From JALHST01 sp963798435 (GTDB lineage Bacteria; Bacteroidota; Bacteroidia; Flavobacteriales; Flavobacteriaceae): a stretch of 64,000 nt of DNA. The notes under the pieces were generated by a model. That model worked only from the letters and a program-made list of their open reading frames with translations. It was not told the origin of the DNA and searched no databases. Within the stretch, counting starts at the first letter, position 1; each line of letters starts with the position of its first letter. The stretch lies in NCBI GenBank assembly GCA_963798435.1, contig CAWCTF010000004.1, positions 806,001-870,000 of the forward strand, read 5' to 3'. The translations under genes were made by a program, and so were the position numbers. Below are positions 1-8,365 of the stretch, piece by piece.

Positions 1-1
1 A

Positions 2-325
2 CCGCACAAAGCAAAAATCAAGCAAATCTCCCTCGATAAAAACAAACCCATTGTTTTTACTGAATATGGTTATCGAAGTGCAGATCAGACCGCATGGAAG
101 CCATGGTTGTCGGATCGTCATGAAAATCCTGCCAATTTTGAGGCCCAAGAAAATGCCACCAAGGCCATATTGCTTGAATTTTGGAACGAGGATTGGTTTG
201 CCGGTGGTTTTGTATGGAAATGGTTTATAGAACATGGCGAGTCGGGAGGTGAGGCCGATAACCAGTTTACCCCTCAGAATAAACCTGCACAAAAGGTAAT
301 TAGTGATTTTTATAAATCGATATGA
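2..325 (+). CDS. GH113-like glycoside hydrolase, C-terminal fragment
   Basis: Only the last 107 codons are inside the window; the gene enters open from the left edge and stops at TGA 323-325. The visible part has a conserved glycosidase pattern: a strand ending in VFTEYGYRS, in which the Glu fits the usual nucleophile position on strand beta-7 of a TIM barrel, then an Asn-rich helix (AQENATKAIL) and the closing WFAGGFVWKWF and FTPQNKPAQ segments. These match the C-terminus of flavobacterial GH113-type proteins (beta-mannanase family) as I remember them. Substrate cannot be judged from this piece. No partner gene is visible, because the next gene is a cell-wall amidase in the same direction after a 178-bp gap with no gene. 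Confidence 0.7.
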   Translation, partial: PHKAKIKQISLDKNKPIVFTEYGYRSADQTAWKPWLSDRHENPANFEAQENATKAILLEFWNEDWFAGGFVWKWFIEHGESGGEADNQFTPQNKPAQKVISDFYKSI

Positions 326-503
326 TCAATTATTAGGACACGGGGTTTGAAACTTGTTTTCTGATTCCTATTGAAATCGATCGGTGACCAGTTTTTCATG
401 CCTTTTATACGAATGAATGAAAAGCAAAAATGCGTTTATCACGCTTCGTTTTTGGAATTGGGCAGTATTTTTGATAATATTTGTACATCAACTAATTTAG
501 AAA

Positions 504-1550
504 TTGGTGTCGCCTCGAAAATTGATCTTATTTTTCTTCTTAGGCATAAGCGGATTATTTGCCCAGGATTCACTAGTAAAAGTTACAGCCGAGAAAGGAG
601 ACGGAATTCTTTCGCTGCTTCGAAAACAGGGTATCAATCCCTATGAATCCTATAATGACTTTATCGCACTGAACGTGGATAATCTAAGGGATAGTCTACA
701 TTTATTCGAGGGCCATAGCTATCTTATTCCAAAAGCCCTCTTGGCCAAAGTACCCACGAAAGATTCGGCGAAAGATTCGGCAGCACACAGTACTGCTGAA
801 ATTAAAGGAATGGTCGGGAAGGAGTTCCCCATTTTTGGTAAAGAAAATGCAATGGTGCTGCCAAAAAGCGAGCGTCTCAAGGGCACGGTATATTATTTGA
901 TTTCCGGTCATGGTGGCCCAGATCCTGGGGCCATGGCAAAACAGGGATCCCAATCGATTTCCGAAGATGAATATGCCTATGATGTAACTTTGCGCTTGGC
1001 CAAAGAACTTATTGCACATGGAGCAGAGGTATACATTATCGTACGAGACGAGAACGACGGTATTCGCGATGCTCGAATTCTACCGATGGACAGGGATGAA
1101 GTGGTGTATCCCAATTCTGAGATTCCCCTGAACCAAGTTGCACGTTTACAACAAAGGGTAGACGTAGTGAACAATCTCTATGCCCAAAACAAGGATAAAT
1201 ATCAAAGATTAATCGTGACCCATGTCGATAGTCGAAGTACCGGCCAAAACATAGATGTGTTTTTTTACTATCATGAAAAGAGCAAAAACGGTAAAAGATT
1301 GGCCGAAAGTATTCACAGGACGTTTGAGGAAAAGTATAAAAAATACCAACCTAATCGCGTCTATTCTGGTACGTTTGAAGATCGGACTTCGTTATTTTTA
1401 GTTAAAAAAACCCATCCTGCCATGACTTTCATTGAAATCGGAAATATTCGCAACCAAAAAGACCAACGTCGAATATTGGACCCCGATAATCGGCAGGCAC
1501 TTGCCAAATGGATCTGTGAAGGCGCGTTGCTGGACTTTGAGGAACGCTAG
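504..1550 (+). CDS. Secreted N-acetylmuramoyl-L-alanine amidase (Amidase_3)
   Basis: A zinc-dependent peptidoglycan amidase that cleaves the MurNAc-L-Ala bond in the periplasm. The protein has 348 residues with an N-terminal signal peptide ending near LFAQ, then a region of about 100 residues that reads like a degenerate LysM segment (DGILSLLRKQGINPYE, later SYLIPKALL). The catalytic domain follows: ISGHGGPDPGA (first Zn His), a Glu in SEDEYAYD, VTHVDS (second Zn His) and FIEIGN (catalytic Glu). There is no ATG: an in-frame stop lies at 498-500, so translation must begin at TTG 504 or GTG 507. An AATATTTG sequence at 476-483 resembles a Bacteroidota -7 box, but no well-placed TTG supports it. 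The gene ends tail to tail with the frame-restored end of the neighbouring glycosyltransferase. Confidence 0.85.
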   Translation: MVSPRKLILFFFLGISGLFAQDSLVKVTAEKGDGILSLLRKQGINPYESYNDFIALNVDNLRDSLHLFEGHSYLIPKALLAKVPTKDSAKDSAAHSTAEIKGMVGKEFPIFGKENAMVLPKSERLKGTVYYLISGHGGPDPGAMAKQGSQSISEDEYAYDVTLRLAKELIAHGAEVYIIVRDENDGIRDARILPMDRDEVVYPNSEIPLNQVARLQQRVDVVNNLYAQNKDKYQRLIVTHVDSRSTGQNIDVFFYYHEKSKNGKRLAESIHRTFEEKYKKYQPNRVYSGTFEDRTSLFLVKKTHPAMTFIEIGNIRNQKDQRRILDPDNRQALAKWICEGALLDFEER

Positions 1551-2258
1551 GAACCTACGGCGATCTTATTTTTGTAATAGGCGTACAGTTCTTCCGGCCC
1601 GGCCCCCAAATAATTTTTGAGATGGATCACGGCGAAATGGTATTGTAAACGAACCATTCCCAAAGACCTATATTTACGGGCCGATGTCGGTGACATATTC
1701 ACAAAGAATCTTAAATTCATTTTTCCGTGATAGTCGTGTTATAAATTCATTGTCTTCATAGACTTTATATTCCTCATTGAATCCTTGGGACTGAAGAAAT
1801 AATTCCTTGGTTATAAATAGGGATTGGTCGCCACCACGGCAAATAGGGTGGTTTATTCTGCTGAACCATGCAAAGAATCTTAGGAAATGGCTATCACTAT
1901 CGAAGTACATTCGAAAACATCCCACCAAAGCCCCTTCTTTCACACTGGCTACAATAAATGTATCAAAGTTTTTTGGGGGAAAGGTATCGGCATGTAGAAA
2001 ATATAGAATGTTTGCCGATGCATGTCTTGCCCCGAGGTTCATCTGTGTAGCCCTCCCTTTTGAGGATCTGAGGATACGTACATCAAATTCATTGGCAATT
2101 TTTAGGGTCTCATCCTGACTGCCACCATCAACTATAATAATTTCAGTCGAGGCACTTTCAAAAGAGTGTTCTTTCAAATGCGCAATTAGGTTGCCGATGG
2201 TGTTCGCCTCATTGTAAACAGGAATAACAATGGTTAGGATCGGATTTGTTTTTTTCAT
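1547..2258 (-). pseudogene. TIGR04283-type arsenosugar glycosyltransferase 2, frameshifted
   Basis: A GT2-fold glycosyltransferase of the TIGR04283 type, typical of arsenosugar clusters. The intact reading starts at ATG 2258 with PILTIVIPVYNEANTIGNLI, then the nucleotide/metal-binding HADTFPP (DxD region) and CRGGDQSLF. As read, the frame ends after 194 residues in ...EYVTDIGP at 1674. Moving to the next frame at base 1688 restores VT(T)SARKYRSLGMVRLQYHF and then LGAGPEELYAYY, exactly the C-terminus the family normally has, with a stop at 1547-1549. The restored product would be about 236 residues. The cause is one extra base (C on the plus strand near 1688, not in a homopolymer). It may be a true lesion or a sequence error. 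It is the last gene of the minus-strand arsenosugar cluster, 23 bp after arsM. Confidence 0.85.
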
Positions 2259-2281
2259 ATAACGCCTACAATTCCGCTATT

Positions 2282-3250
2282 TCAGCAGCATCCACCTCCG
2301 TTATAGTGCCATGTGCTTTCACTGATATGTATCTGGTCGTTGGCGCGCCCGAGGGCGGCCGCTGTCTTATCACATACGGCCAGGGGTTGATTTTGAACGA
2401 GTACATGGCCATTTTTGTCATCAAAATAGGCCTCATTGCCATAGTAAATGGCAGTTTTCCCAGTAAATATACAGGGCCCGTCCTTGGGCATGGGATCCTT
2501 GATAGCAGCGATTTCGATTGATTCAATATAAATTAGTTGATCAGTGGGATAGTGGTTTGGAGATAAGACGCGATATGATTTGCGCGCTCGAACCTCAATG
2601 GTACCAAAACCGGCATCGGTCAAGACTTTGATATAATCCTTTATAGGAATACTACCACTCAAGCAGAGTGCTCTTAGCCGGTCATCATTGCGTAACGTCT
2701 CATTCATAGGCTGTTCACAAGTGGGATCGCTCATGACCAATCTGCCATGGGGCTTAAGTACGCGATACATCTCGGAAACGGCTTTTTTGAGGTCTTCAAT
2801 TTTGAAGATATTAAATAGACAGTTCTGTGCGGCTACATCGATGCTTTGATTTTCAATAGGAAGATGAAGGGCATCGCCTTTTATTAAATTGACGAATTCA
2901 CTCTTGAACCAACTATTTTCTATTTCTGCGATCTTGAAATTTTCACGAGATGCCGACAACATTTCGTCGACCACATCAACCCCGGTAACACCTCCCTTTT
3001 GCCTTGAAAAATAGGCGAATTGCAATAATTCCATGCCGCCACCGACACCAACATAGAGTATCTTCGGATTGTTTACAAGATCTTGGGCCGAAACGGTACT
3101 TCCGCATCCATAATTCATTTCCTGCATAATCTTAGGAATGCTAAGGCCCGGAAACTGCCAAATCGGATTTGTCGTGCAGCAGAGCCCTACATCTGGAGTG
3201 ATTGCTGCTTCTTTATATAATTCATTCGTGGCTTCTAAATACCCCATCAT
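2282..3250 (-). CDS. arsM: Arsenosugar biosynthesis arsenite methyltransferase ArsM
   Basis: An S-adenosylmethionine-dependent methyltransferase (322 residues) that methylates arsenite, the first chemical step to arsenosugars. Visible features: LCCTTNPIWQ with a vicinal Cys pair near residues 24-25, NYGCGSTV with another Cys near residue 50, the SAM motif ILYVGVGGGMELL, the acidic motif after strand 2 (VTGVDVVDEML), CLFNIF and a GRLVMSDPTCEQP strand. The C-terminus ends GGGCC, a second vicinal Cys pair that could bind As(III). The N-terminal CCTTNP plus NYGCGS arrangement is the signature of the arsenosugar-cluster ArsM rather than stand-alone ArsM. It follows the phosphorylase gene by 7 bp on the minus strand, so the two are probably co-transcribed. 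Confidence 0.87.
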   Translation of the reverse strand: MMGYLEATNELYKEAAITPDVGLCCTTNPIWQFPGLSIPKIMQEMNYGCGSTVSAQDLVNNPKILYVGVGGGMELLQFAYFSRQKGGVTGVDVVDEMLSASRENFKIAEIENSWFKSEFVNLIKGDALHLPIENQSIDVAAQNCLFNIFKIEDLKKAVSEMYRVLKPHGRLVMSDPTCEQPMNETLRNDDRLRALCLSGSIPIKDYIKVLTDAGFGTIEVRARKSYRVLSPNHYPTDQLIYIESIEIAAIKDPMPKDGPCIFTGKTAIYYGNEAYFDDKNGHVLVQNQPLAVCDKTAAALGRANDQIHISESTWHYNGGGCC

Positions 3251-3257
3251 GTATGAT

Positions 3258-4079
3258 TTAAATTTCTTTGATCAACTCGGTAAATAATTTTATCATTTTT
3301 GGTTCGGTTCTTCCAGCAACATCAATAATTTCTTGAATATCAACAGGTTGTAGATTTTCAGGATCACATTCATCGGTAATTACCGAAACCGCCACGATGG
3401 GAAGTCGCAAATGATTGGCAACAATTACTTCAGGCACCGTACTCATACCTACTGCGTCGGCCCCCAATACCTTAAGCATACGGTATTCTGCCCGCGTCTC
3501 TAATTGCGGCCCAACAACCGACGCATAGGTCCCAGATTTCAATACGATTTTTTCTCTTTTTGCAATGGCAATTAGTTTTTTCCGCATCGCTGGATCATAG
3601 GGTTCGGCCATATCAACAAAGCGGTCACCGAACTCGGCTACATTTTTAAATGCCAATGGGGAACCTCCCTGTAAGTTCAGATGATCCTCAATTAGCATGA
3701 TATCGCCTTTTTTATAATCCAGGTTAATGCCGCCTGCCGCATTAGATATAAATAATTTTTCAATACCCAGAAGATGCATTACGCGAATGGGATAGGTTAT
3801 ATCTGTAAAATCATATCCTTCATATAGATGAAATCTGCCCTCCATGACCACTGTTTTTTGGCCCGAGATGGTTCCGAAAATGAGTTTACCCGTGTGAAAT
3901 TCTACCGTTGCCAATGGGAAAAAAGGGATGTGATGGTAATGGGCCACGATAGGGTCTTGTAGTTCGTCTACCAATTTTCCCAGGCCGGTCCCGAGTACAA
4001 TGCCTATTGTGGGATGGTCAAACCCCTTATTTCTTAAATATTCTACAGATTCCTGCAATTGTTCCTTGGTGACTTTCAT
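3258..4079 (-). CDS. Purine nucleoside phosphorylase (class I, trimeric type)
   Basis: Phosphorolyses purine nucleosides to base plus ribose-1-phosphate (273 residues). Motifs: phosphate-binding IGIVLGTGLGKL, the HxG segment VEFHTGKL, MEGRFHLYEGYD, SNAAGG, GPQLETRAEYRML and SVITDECDP (the purine-specificity position, where human PNP has Asn). Homologues are standard members of arsenosugar clusters. There, as inferred in the family descriptions, the enzyme would remove adenine from an adenosyl-dimethylarsinoyl nucleoside before sugar or aglycone transfer. Its start codon overlaps the end of the upstream glycosyltransferase-like gene by 4 bp (ATG inside 4076-4079), showing translational coupling. 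A purely housekeeping purine-salvage role cannot be excluded. Confidence 0.88.
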   Translation of the reverse strand: MKVTKEQLQESVEYLRNKGFDHPTIGIVLGTGLGKLVDELQDPIVAHYHHIPFFPLATVEFHTGKLIFGTISGQKTVVMEGRFHLYEGYDFTDITYPIRVMHLLGIEKLFISNAAGGINLDYKKGDIMLIEDHLNLQGGSPLAFKNVAEFGDRFVDMAEPYDPAMRKKLIAIAKREKIVLKSGTYASVVGPQLETRAEYRMLKVLGADAVGMSTVPEVIVANHLRLPIVAVSVITDECDPENLQPVDIQEIIDVAGRTEPKMIKLFTELIKEI

Positions 4080-4747
4080 AGATTTTTTAAAAATGGCCTA
4101 AAGGCTGCATTATCCTTAATATCATCATAAACATCAACATCGTTTCGAATGTCAAGTAATGCCACATTTTCGTTCATTAAATCGGCCATGGTTTCTTCAA
4201 AAACCGTTTTGGTGCCCCAATTTTTGTTTTCAAAGACCGCAGGTTTCCAGTTCTTCAATCCTAAAAGATAATAGCCACCGTCAGATGCCGGACCGATTAC
4301 GACGTCATTATGATCCAATGCCGAAAAAGCATTTTGTACGTCCTTTTGACTTAAATCGAGCAAATCACTGCCGATGATACAGATTTTTGCAAATCCATCT
4401 GCAAAGCCTTCATGAAAGGCATTGCCCATGCGCTTCCCAAGGTTTTCCCCCTGTTGTAGTCTTTTATGAAAATTTATAGTGTCCCAAATATCGTCTTTCT
4501 GAATTTCGTCAGAATAATACACGCGCTTATGTACGGGCAATTCACGGGTTATTTTTGAGGTGTGGCGTAATAAGAACCGATATATTTCCAGGGCCTTCGA
4601 TTCGCCGATGTCGGCTGCTAATCGGGTTTTAACACGACCTAATTCGGGATTACGCGTAAAAATAAGCAGTAGGTCGTTTGAACCGACCAAATTAAAATGA
4701 ACGATTTTTTCATCTTCCTCCTCCCCCATATTTTGCAGGATGCCCAT
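4076..4747 (-). CDS. TIGR04282-family arsenosugar glycosyltransferase-like protein (DUF2064)
   Basis: A 223-residue nucleotide-diphospho-sugar-transferase-like fold protein. Recognisable segments are LLLIFTRNPELGRVKTRLAA (the family's N-terminal nucleotide-binding loop), QGENLGKRMGNAF, ICIIGSDLLDL (DxD-like GSD) and VVIGPASDGGYYLLGL, the hallmark of TIGR04282/DUF2064. The family is named for its presence in arsenosugar biosynthesis loci. The first ATG is at 4747, but a second in-frame ATG at 4729 (MGEEEDEK) could be the true start. It is the first gene of the tight minus-strand group leading into PNP and arsM. The 150 bp upstream separate it from the rhodanese gene and hold no gene. Confidence 0.85.
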   Translation of the reverse strand: MGILQNMGEEEDEKIVHFNLVGSNDLLLIFTRNPELGRVKTRLAADIGESKALEIYRFLLRHTSKITRELPVHKRVYYSDEIQKDDIWDTINFHKRLQQGENLGKRMGNAFHEGFADGFAKICIIGSDLLDLSQKDVQNAFSALDHNDVVIGPASDGGYYLLGLKNWKPAVFENKNWGTKTVFEETMADLMNENVALLDIRNDVDVYDDIKDNAAFRPFLKNL

Positions 4748-4884
4748 AGTTTATCGTTTTATACGCGAATTTATTTCAGGATACGTTCAGCAGTGATTCT
4801 GACTTTCGAATTCACCGTGAATAGGCTATAAAACAGCTTTTACTAGGTGCCTTTGATCAACTTAGGATCACTAACCGATTTATT

Positions 4885-4922
4885 CTACCGTTCCTTACGA
4901 TTGCTACCGTTCCTTACGATTG
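4885..4922. repeat. Perfect 19-bp tandem duplication across the rhodanese stop codon
   Basis: Two identical 19-bp units (4885-4903 and 4904-4922) lie head to tail, and a third partial unit starts at 4923 with one mismatch. On the minus strand the unit encodes the last codons (NRKER) and the TAG stop of the rhodanese-like gene; the second unit repeats them beyond the stop. This looks like a recent slippage duplication. Confidence 0.9.
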
Positions 4923-5422
4923 CTACTGTTATCGTACACCTTCACGCCTTTGGTCAATAATTTACCCCAATGCTTACTAAAGGCATGTACTTTCTCAGTT
5001 TCATTTTCTTGATCGTCATAAACAGGATACCCTTTATTTTTCCATTCGAATATACCGCCGTAAAGATTCCTGACATCCGAGTAGCCCGCCTTCATCAATT
5101 TTTCACCAATATCCTCAGATCGAACCCCGATAGAACAATATACTACGATTCTGCTTTCCCTGTTTTTAAATTTGGTTTCTACTGATGCTAATTGAAATTT
5201 TGAATACCCCACCCAAATGGCATTTTTAAGGTGGCTAACATCATATTCTTTTTTTTCCCGTGCATCCAAAATAAGGGTATTTTGTTGCTGTGCCAATTCC
5301 TCAGGTTGAATATAAGGGATGCTTTCCCGATTGAATTTCTTCAAGGTGCGATCTATATTCTTCTGGGCGTGCGTTGCCAACGAAAAAAGGCAAATTAGCA
5401 GTAGGTTCGATAAAAAATTCAT
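4904..5422 (-). CDS. Secreted rhodanese-like protein
   Basis: A single rhodanese domain of 172 residues with an N-terminal signal peptide (hydrophobic LLLICLFSLATHAQ). The active-site loop is VVYCSIGVRSED, with a catalytic-type Cys followed by a CxxGxR cradle, so sulfurtransferase or thiol-redox/arsenate-related chemistry is possible. Upstream strands include LILDARE and NAIWVGY. Rhodanese proteins recur in flavobacterial arsenosugar loci, which fits its place at the head of this cluster. I chose ATG 5422 over TTG 5446 because a perfect TATCTTTG -7 box covers 5444-5451, leaving a leader of roughly 15 nt. The 3' end carries a 19-bp tandem duplication containing the stop codon. Confidence 0.8.
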   Translation of the reverse strand: MNFLSNLLLICLFSLATHAQKNIDRTLKKFNRESIPYIQPEELAQQQNTLILDAREKKEYDVSHLKNAIWVGYSKFQLASVETKFKNRESRIVVYCSIGVRSEDIGEKLMKAGYSDVRNLYGGIFEWKNKGYPVYDDQENETEKVHAFSKHWGKLLTKGVKVYDNSSNRKER

Positions 5423-5443
5423 GCGTATCCCATAAAGTAACCA

Positions 5444-5451
5444 CAAAGATA
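5444..5451 (-). promoter_or_regulatory. Flavobacterial -7 box (TATCTTTG) for the rhodanese gene
   Basis: The minus-strand sequence TATCTTTG matches TAnnTTTG exactly and sits 22 bp upstream of ATG 5422. No TTG is found at the ideal 17-19 nt spacing. It supports the ATG start and a short 5' leader. Confidence 0.5.
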
Positions 5452-5507
5452 GTATTTTAGGGGAGTCGCATTAAGGACAATCTTGATCAAATTAAAGCTT
5501 TGTGAAC

Positions 5508-7064
5508 ATGATAGCAAAAATCGGGGTACCCCTAATTCTTTTGATAGTACTGTCTTCCTGCAAAAATAGGGTGAATCAACAGGAAAGCATACCAGAGATT
5601 CCTGTGATTACCGAATACAAGGAACCATTTAGGCCACAATTTCATTTTTCCCCGGAGGAGAAATGGATGAACGATCCAAACGGATTGGTGTATAACGACG
5701 GAATTTATCATCTTTTTTATCAGTATTACCCAGATGATATTGTTTGGGGACCCATGCATTGGGGTCATGCGACCAGTACTGATTTGGTGCACTGGAAGCA
5801 AAAGCCCATAGCGCTGTTCCCTGATGCCAACGGATTGATTTTTTCTGGCAGTGCCGTGGTCGATAAGAATAACACTTCCGGCTTTGGGACCCTTGAAAAT
5901 CCGCCACTTGTGGCAATTTTTACCTATCACAATATGACCGGGGAAAAGGAAGGTAAAAATGATTTCCAGACCCAGGGAATTGCCTATAGCTTGGACAATG
6001 GGGATACATGGGAGAAATTCAGCGGCAATCCGGTAATCCAAAACCCAGGATTCAAGGACTTTAGGGATCCGAAGGTCTTTTGGAACGAAATCGCCAAAAC
6101 ATGGTCGATGCTCCTTGTTGCTGGTGACCATCTTCAAATATGGAACTCTGACAATCTTCGCGAATGGGAAAAAGTGAGTGAGTTTGGCAAAGACCAAGGG
6201 GCACATGGGGGCGTTTGGGAATGTCCTGATATGTTTCAATTAAAGGTCGAAGGTTCTGATGAGACGAAATGGGTGTTGCTGATCAGTATTAATCCCGGGG
6301 CACCCAATGGAGGTAGCGGCACCCAATATTTCCTAGGCGATTTTGACGGAAAAACATTTACTTCAGAACAAAAACAGGCGCGATGGGTCGATTGGGGTAC
6401 CGACAACTATGCGGGTGTCACTTATAATAACGTGCCTTCAGGGGATCGCATTTTTATCGGATGGATGAGTAATTGGGCATATGCCCGTGATACCCCTACC
6501 GAAATATGGCGAAGTGCTATGACCATTCCACGCAAATTGTCGCTTCGTGCTAGTGGGGAAACTCTTGAACTATTCAGTTATCCGGTCAAGTCATTTGACG
6601 AGCAGAGGGTAGAAAAAGTCGGGAAGGACGTTCTAGTGGCGTCAAAAGCTCTCGAAAAGATAGCAAATCCTACCTTGAATCAATCCGAGGTCAGGTTTCA
6701 CACATCTTCCAAAAACTTCGATTTAAAATTTAAAAATGAATTGGGAGAAGCATTGATTTTAACTCTAGATGCCTCTAAGAAAATGTTTAGTTTAGATAGA
6801 AGTGCATCGGGCCAAACTGATTTCCAGCAAGATTTTGGTGCCTTGCAACAGATGCCCATACCCAACTTACCCAATGCGAACTATGAGGTTCGTATTCTGA
6901 TCGATTGGTCGTCTATCGAAGTTTTTATCAATGGAGGGCAATATGTAATGACCTCGCTCCTTTTCCCAAATGAACCATATAATGAGTTGGAAATAGAAAA
7001 TAAGTCTTCCGAACCATTAGAATTTCAGGATTTTAAGATAAATACCGTGAATCGAATTTGGTGA
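5508..7064 (+). CDS. GH32 levanase/invertase-type lipoprotein
   Basis: A five-bladed beta-propeller fructan hydrolase (518 residues). The three GH32 catalytic elements are present: WMNDPNG (nucleophile Asp), FRDPKVFW (RDP transition-state Asp) and WECPDMF (general acid Glu). WGPMHWGHATSTDLVHW and FSGSAV are further family motifs. A C-terminal beta-sandwich ends with a segment IDWSSIEVFING typical of GH32. The N-terminus IVLSSCKN is a lipobox, so the mature enzyme is lipid-anchored. ATG 5508 is preferred; GTG 5502 is in frame but overlaps an AAGCTTTG sequence (5495-5502) that resembles a -7 box. No SusC/SusD pair or fructokinase is next to it. The minus-strand ADP-ribosylglycohydrolase gene ends 5 bp after its stop. 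Confidence 0.93.
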   Translation: MIAKIGVPLILLIVLSSCKNRVNQQESIPEIPVITEYKEPFRPQFHFSPEEKWMNDPNGLVYNDGIYHLFYQYYPDDIVWGPMHWGHATSTDLVHWKQKPIALFPDANGLIFSGSAVVDKNNTSGFGTLENPPLVAIFTYHNMTGEKEGKNDFQTQGIAYSLDNGDTWEKFSGNPVIQNPGFKDFRDPKVFWNEIAKTWSMLLVAGDHLQIWNSDNLREWEKVSEFGKDQGAHGGVWECPDMFQLKVEGSDETKWVLLISINPGAPNGGSGTQYFLGDFDGKTFTSEQKQARWVDWGTDNYAGVTYNNVPSGDRIFIGWMSNWAYARDTPTEIWRSAMTIPRKLSLRASGETLELFSYPVKSFDEQRVEKVGKDVLVASKALEKIANPTLNQSEVRFHTSSKNFDLKFKNELGEALILTLDASKKMFSLDRSASGQTDFQQDFGALQQMPIPNLPNANYEVRILIDWSSIEVFINGGQYVMTSLLFPNEPYNELEIENKSSEPLEFQDFKINTVNRIW

Positions 7065-7069
7065 GTTAT

Positions 7070-8365
7070 TTATTTAAAGTCGGCTACGATCTCACTCGCA
7101 AGGGCCTCCAAATCGATTCCCAGTACATCCCGATTCACCTGAATCGTTTGGGATCGTAAATCTAACGGCAGGTGTGAAAAGCCATCCTTGGCCCCCAGTA
7201 TCATCCCCGCCACCGCGCCGACAGTATCGTTGTCACGACCATAATTAATGATAAATTGCAGTGTTTTTTTAAAGTCTCCTTCCCCAAACTTTAGGCCGGT
7301 GATCAAAATCTCCCAGATTTCTCCTGAATGAAACGGAATGGCCTTCTCGTTTTTTTCCAAGAGTTGATAAAGCATTTCCTGGCGCATCCATTCTTCCTGT
7401 GTCCCAGGATAGCCCGCCGGGATTTTAAAGGTCGTCATTTCTGCGGCGGTCAATGTATCTGGCAAGACAAGGCGTCTATTTTCCAGAACATTCCGGATGG
7501 CACCGTCGGCCACCGAATAGGCAATACGCCCTACAAGTCTACTATCCTGATAGCCCAAGGGGTCTACAAAAGTTACGGTGTTTAAAATTGAATCGATATT
7601 TTGGGTACGTAAGGCCATGTTGGTTATTGCAGCTACCAAGGCGGAAATATCTTTGGCGTATCCGATATCAAAAATTGCATGCTCATATCCTAAATTATAG
7701 GCAGCGTCCGGGGTTTTGGCGACAAGGCCCAACATGGGGGTATATAGTTGACCGGCACAAGACATTTCCCCGCCATAAAATCGGTTCAGGGCCAATTGAT
7801 ATTCCCGATCTCCTGCACCGTATGCCATAGCGACACGGGCCCATTCCTTGATCCAATCAAGTTTCTCTATTTTAGAATCGATCGCATCAGGATTAGACAC
7901 TACGCCTTTATCGGAAAATGTTTTGGCAACTGATTGGTAGTATTGGCCAATAAAATCGGCAAAATTCGAGGGTGTCATTTGTGCGTGATATCGGTCGAAA
8001 TACTTTACCATTAGATATTTCCAACGAGTATCATCTGTAGTGGCTCCGGCCACAAGATTATTTCCCCATGGACCTTCTGGAGATTGACTCCGTACTGATG
8101 GGGTATGGCCCAAAATGTAGCCATATCGTAGTCGTATATCTTCCCGGTACCACATTTCGGTAGATGCCCCCATGGCATCACCAATTGCCGATCCTACAAG
8201 GGCCCCAAGAACCCGGTCGTAATATTGGTCTTTTGAAAGCTGCAAAGAATCGGCCCCATAAGCAACACGTTTCGGGGCGGGCAAGTCGACATTATTTTTA
8301 AATTCCTTACAGGCGAATAATACAAAAAAGGTCAGCGCCACAACGGCCATGTTTTTTATTTTCAT
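7070..8365 (-). CDS. ADP-ribosylglycohydrolase-family lipoprotein
   Basis: An all-helical ADP-ribosylglycohydrolase fold protein (431 residues) that should bind two divalent metals and hydrolyse an N- or O-glycosidic bond to ADP-ribose or a related riboside. Key segments: GALVGSAIGDAMGASTE, ATTDDTRWKYLM (TDDT metal ligands) and GRDNDTVGAVAGMILGA (DxDT metal ligands). The N-terminus VALTFFVLFACKEF is a lipobox, which puts the enzyme outside the cytoplasm, where ADP-ribosylated protein is not an obvious substrate. Its ATG (8365) overlaps the stop region of the upstream kinase gene by 4 bp, so the two are translationally coupled. A role in salvaging extracellular nucleotide-derived or glycosidic ribose is inference. 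Confidence 0.85.
   Translation of the reverse strand: MKIKNMAVVALTFFVLFACKEFKNNVDLPAPKRVAYGADSLQLSKDQYYDRVLGALVGSAIGDAMGASTEMWYREDIRLRYGYILGHTPSVRSQSPEGPWGNNLVAGATTDDTRWKYLMVKYFDRYHAQMTPSNFADFIGQYYQSVAKTFSDKGVVSNPDAIDSKIEKLDWIKEWARVAMAYGAGDREYQLALNRFYGGEMSCAGQLYTPMLGLVAKTPDAAYNLGYEHAIFDIGYAKDISALVAAITNMALRTQNIDSILNTVTFVDPLGYQDSRLVGRIAYSVADGAIRNVLENRRLVLPDTLTAAEMTTFKIPAGYPGTQEEWMRQEMLYQLLEKNEKAIPFHSGEIWEILITGLKFGEGDFKKTLQFIINYGRDNDTVGAVAGMILGAKDGFSHLPLDLRSQTIQVNRDVLGIDLEALASEIVADFK

Noticed and set aside
371..646. Plus-strand ORF of 91 codons before and overlapping the amidase gene
   Set aside because: It overlaps the amidase signal-peptide region in another frame and has no protein-like features.
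4748..4903. Possible small gene or riboswitch between the TIGR04282 gene and the rhodanese gene
   Set aside because: No ORF, no promoter consensus and no recognisable RNA fold were found.
5532..6239. Long minus-strand ORF of 235 codons inside the GH32 gene
   Set aside because: It is antisense to a gene with all three GH32 catalytic motifs and reads as low-quality protein.
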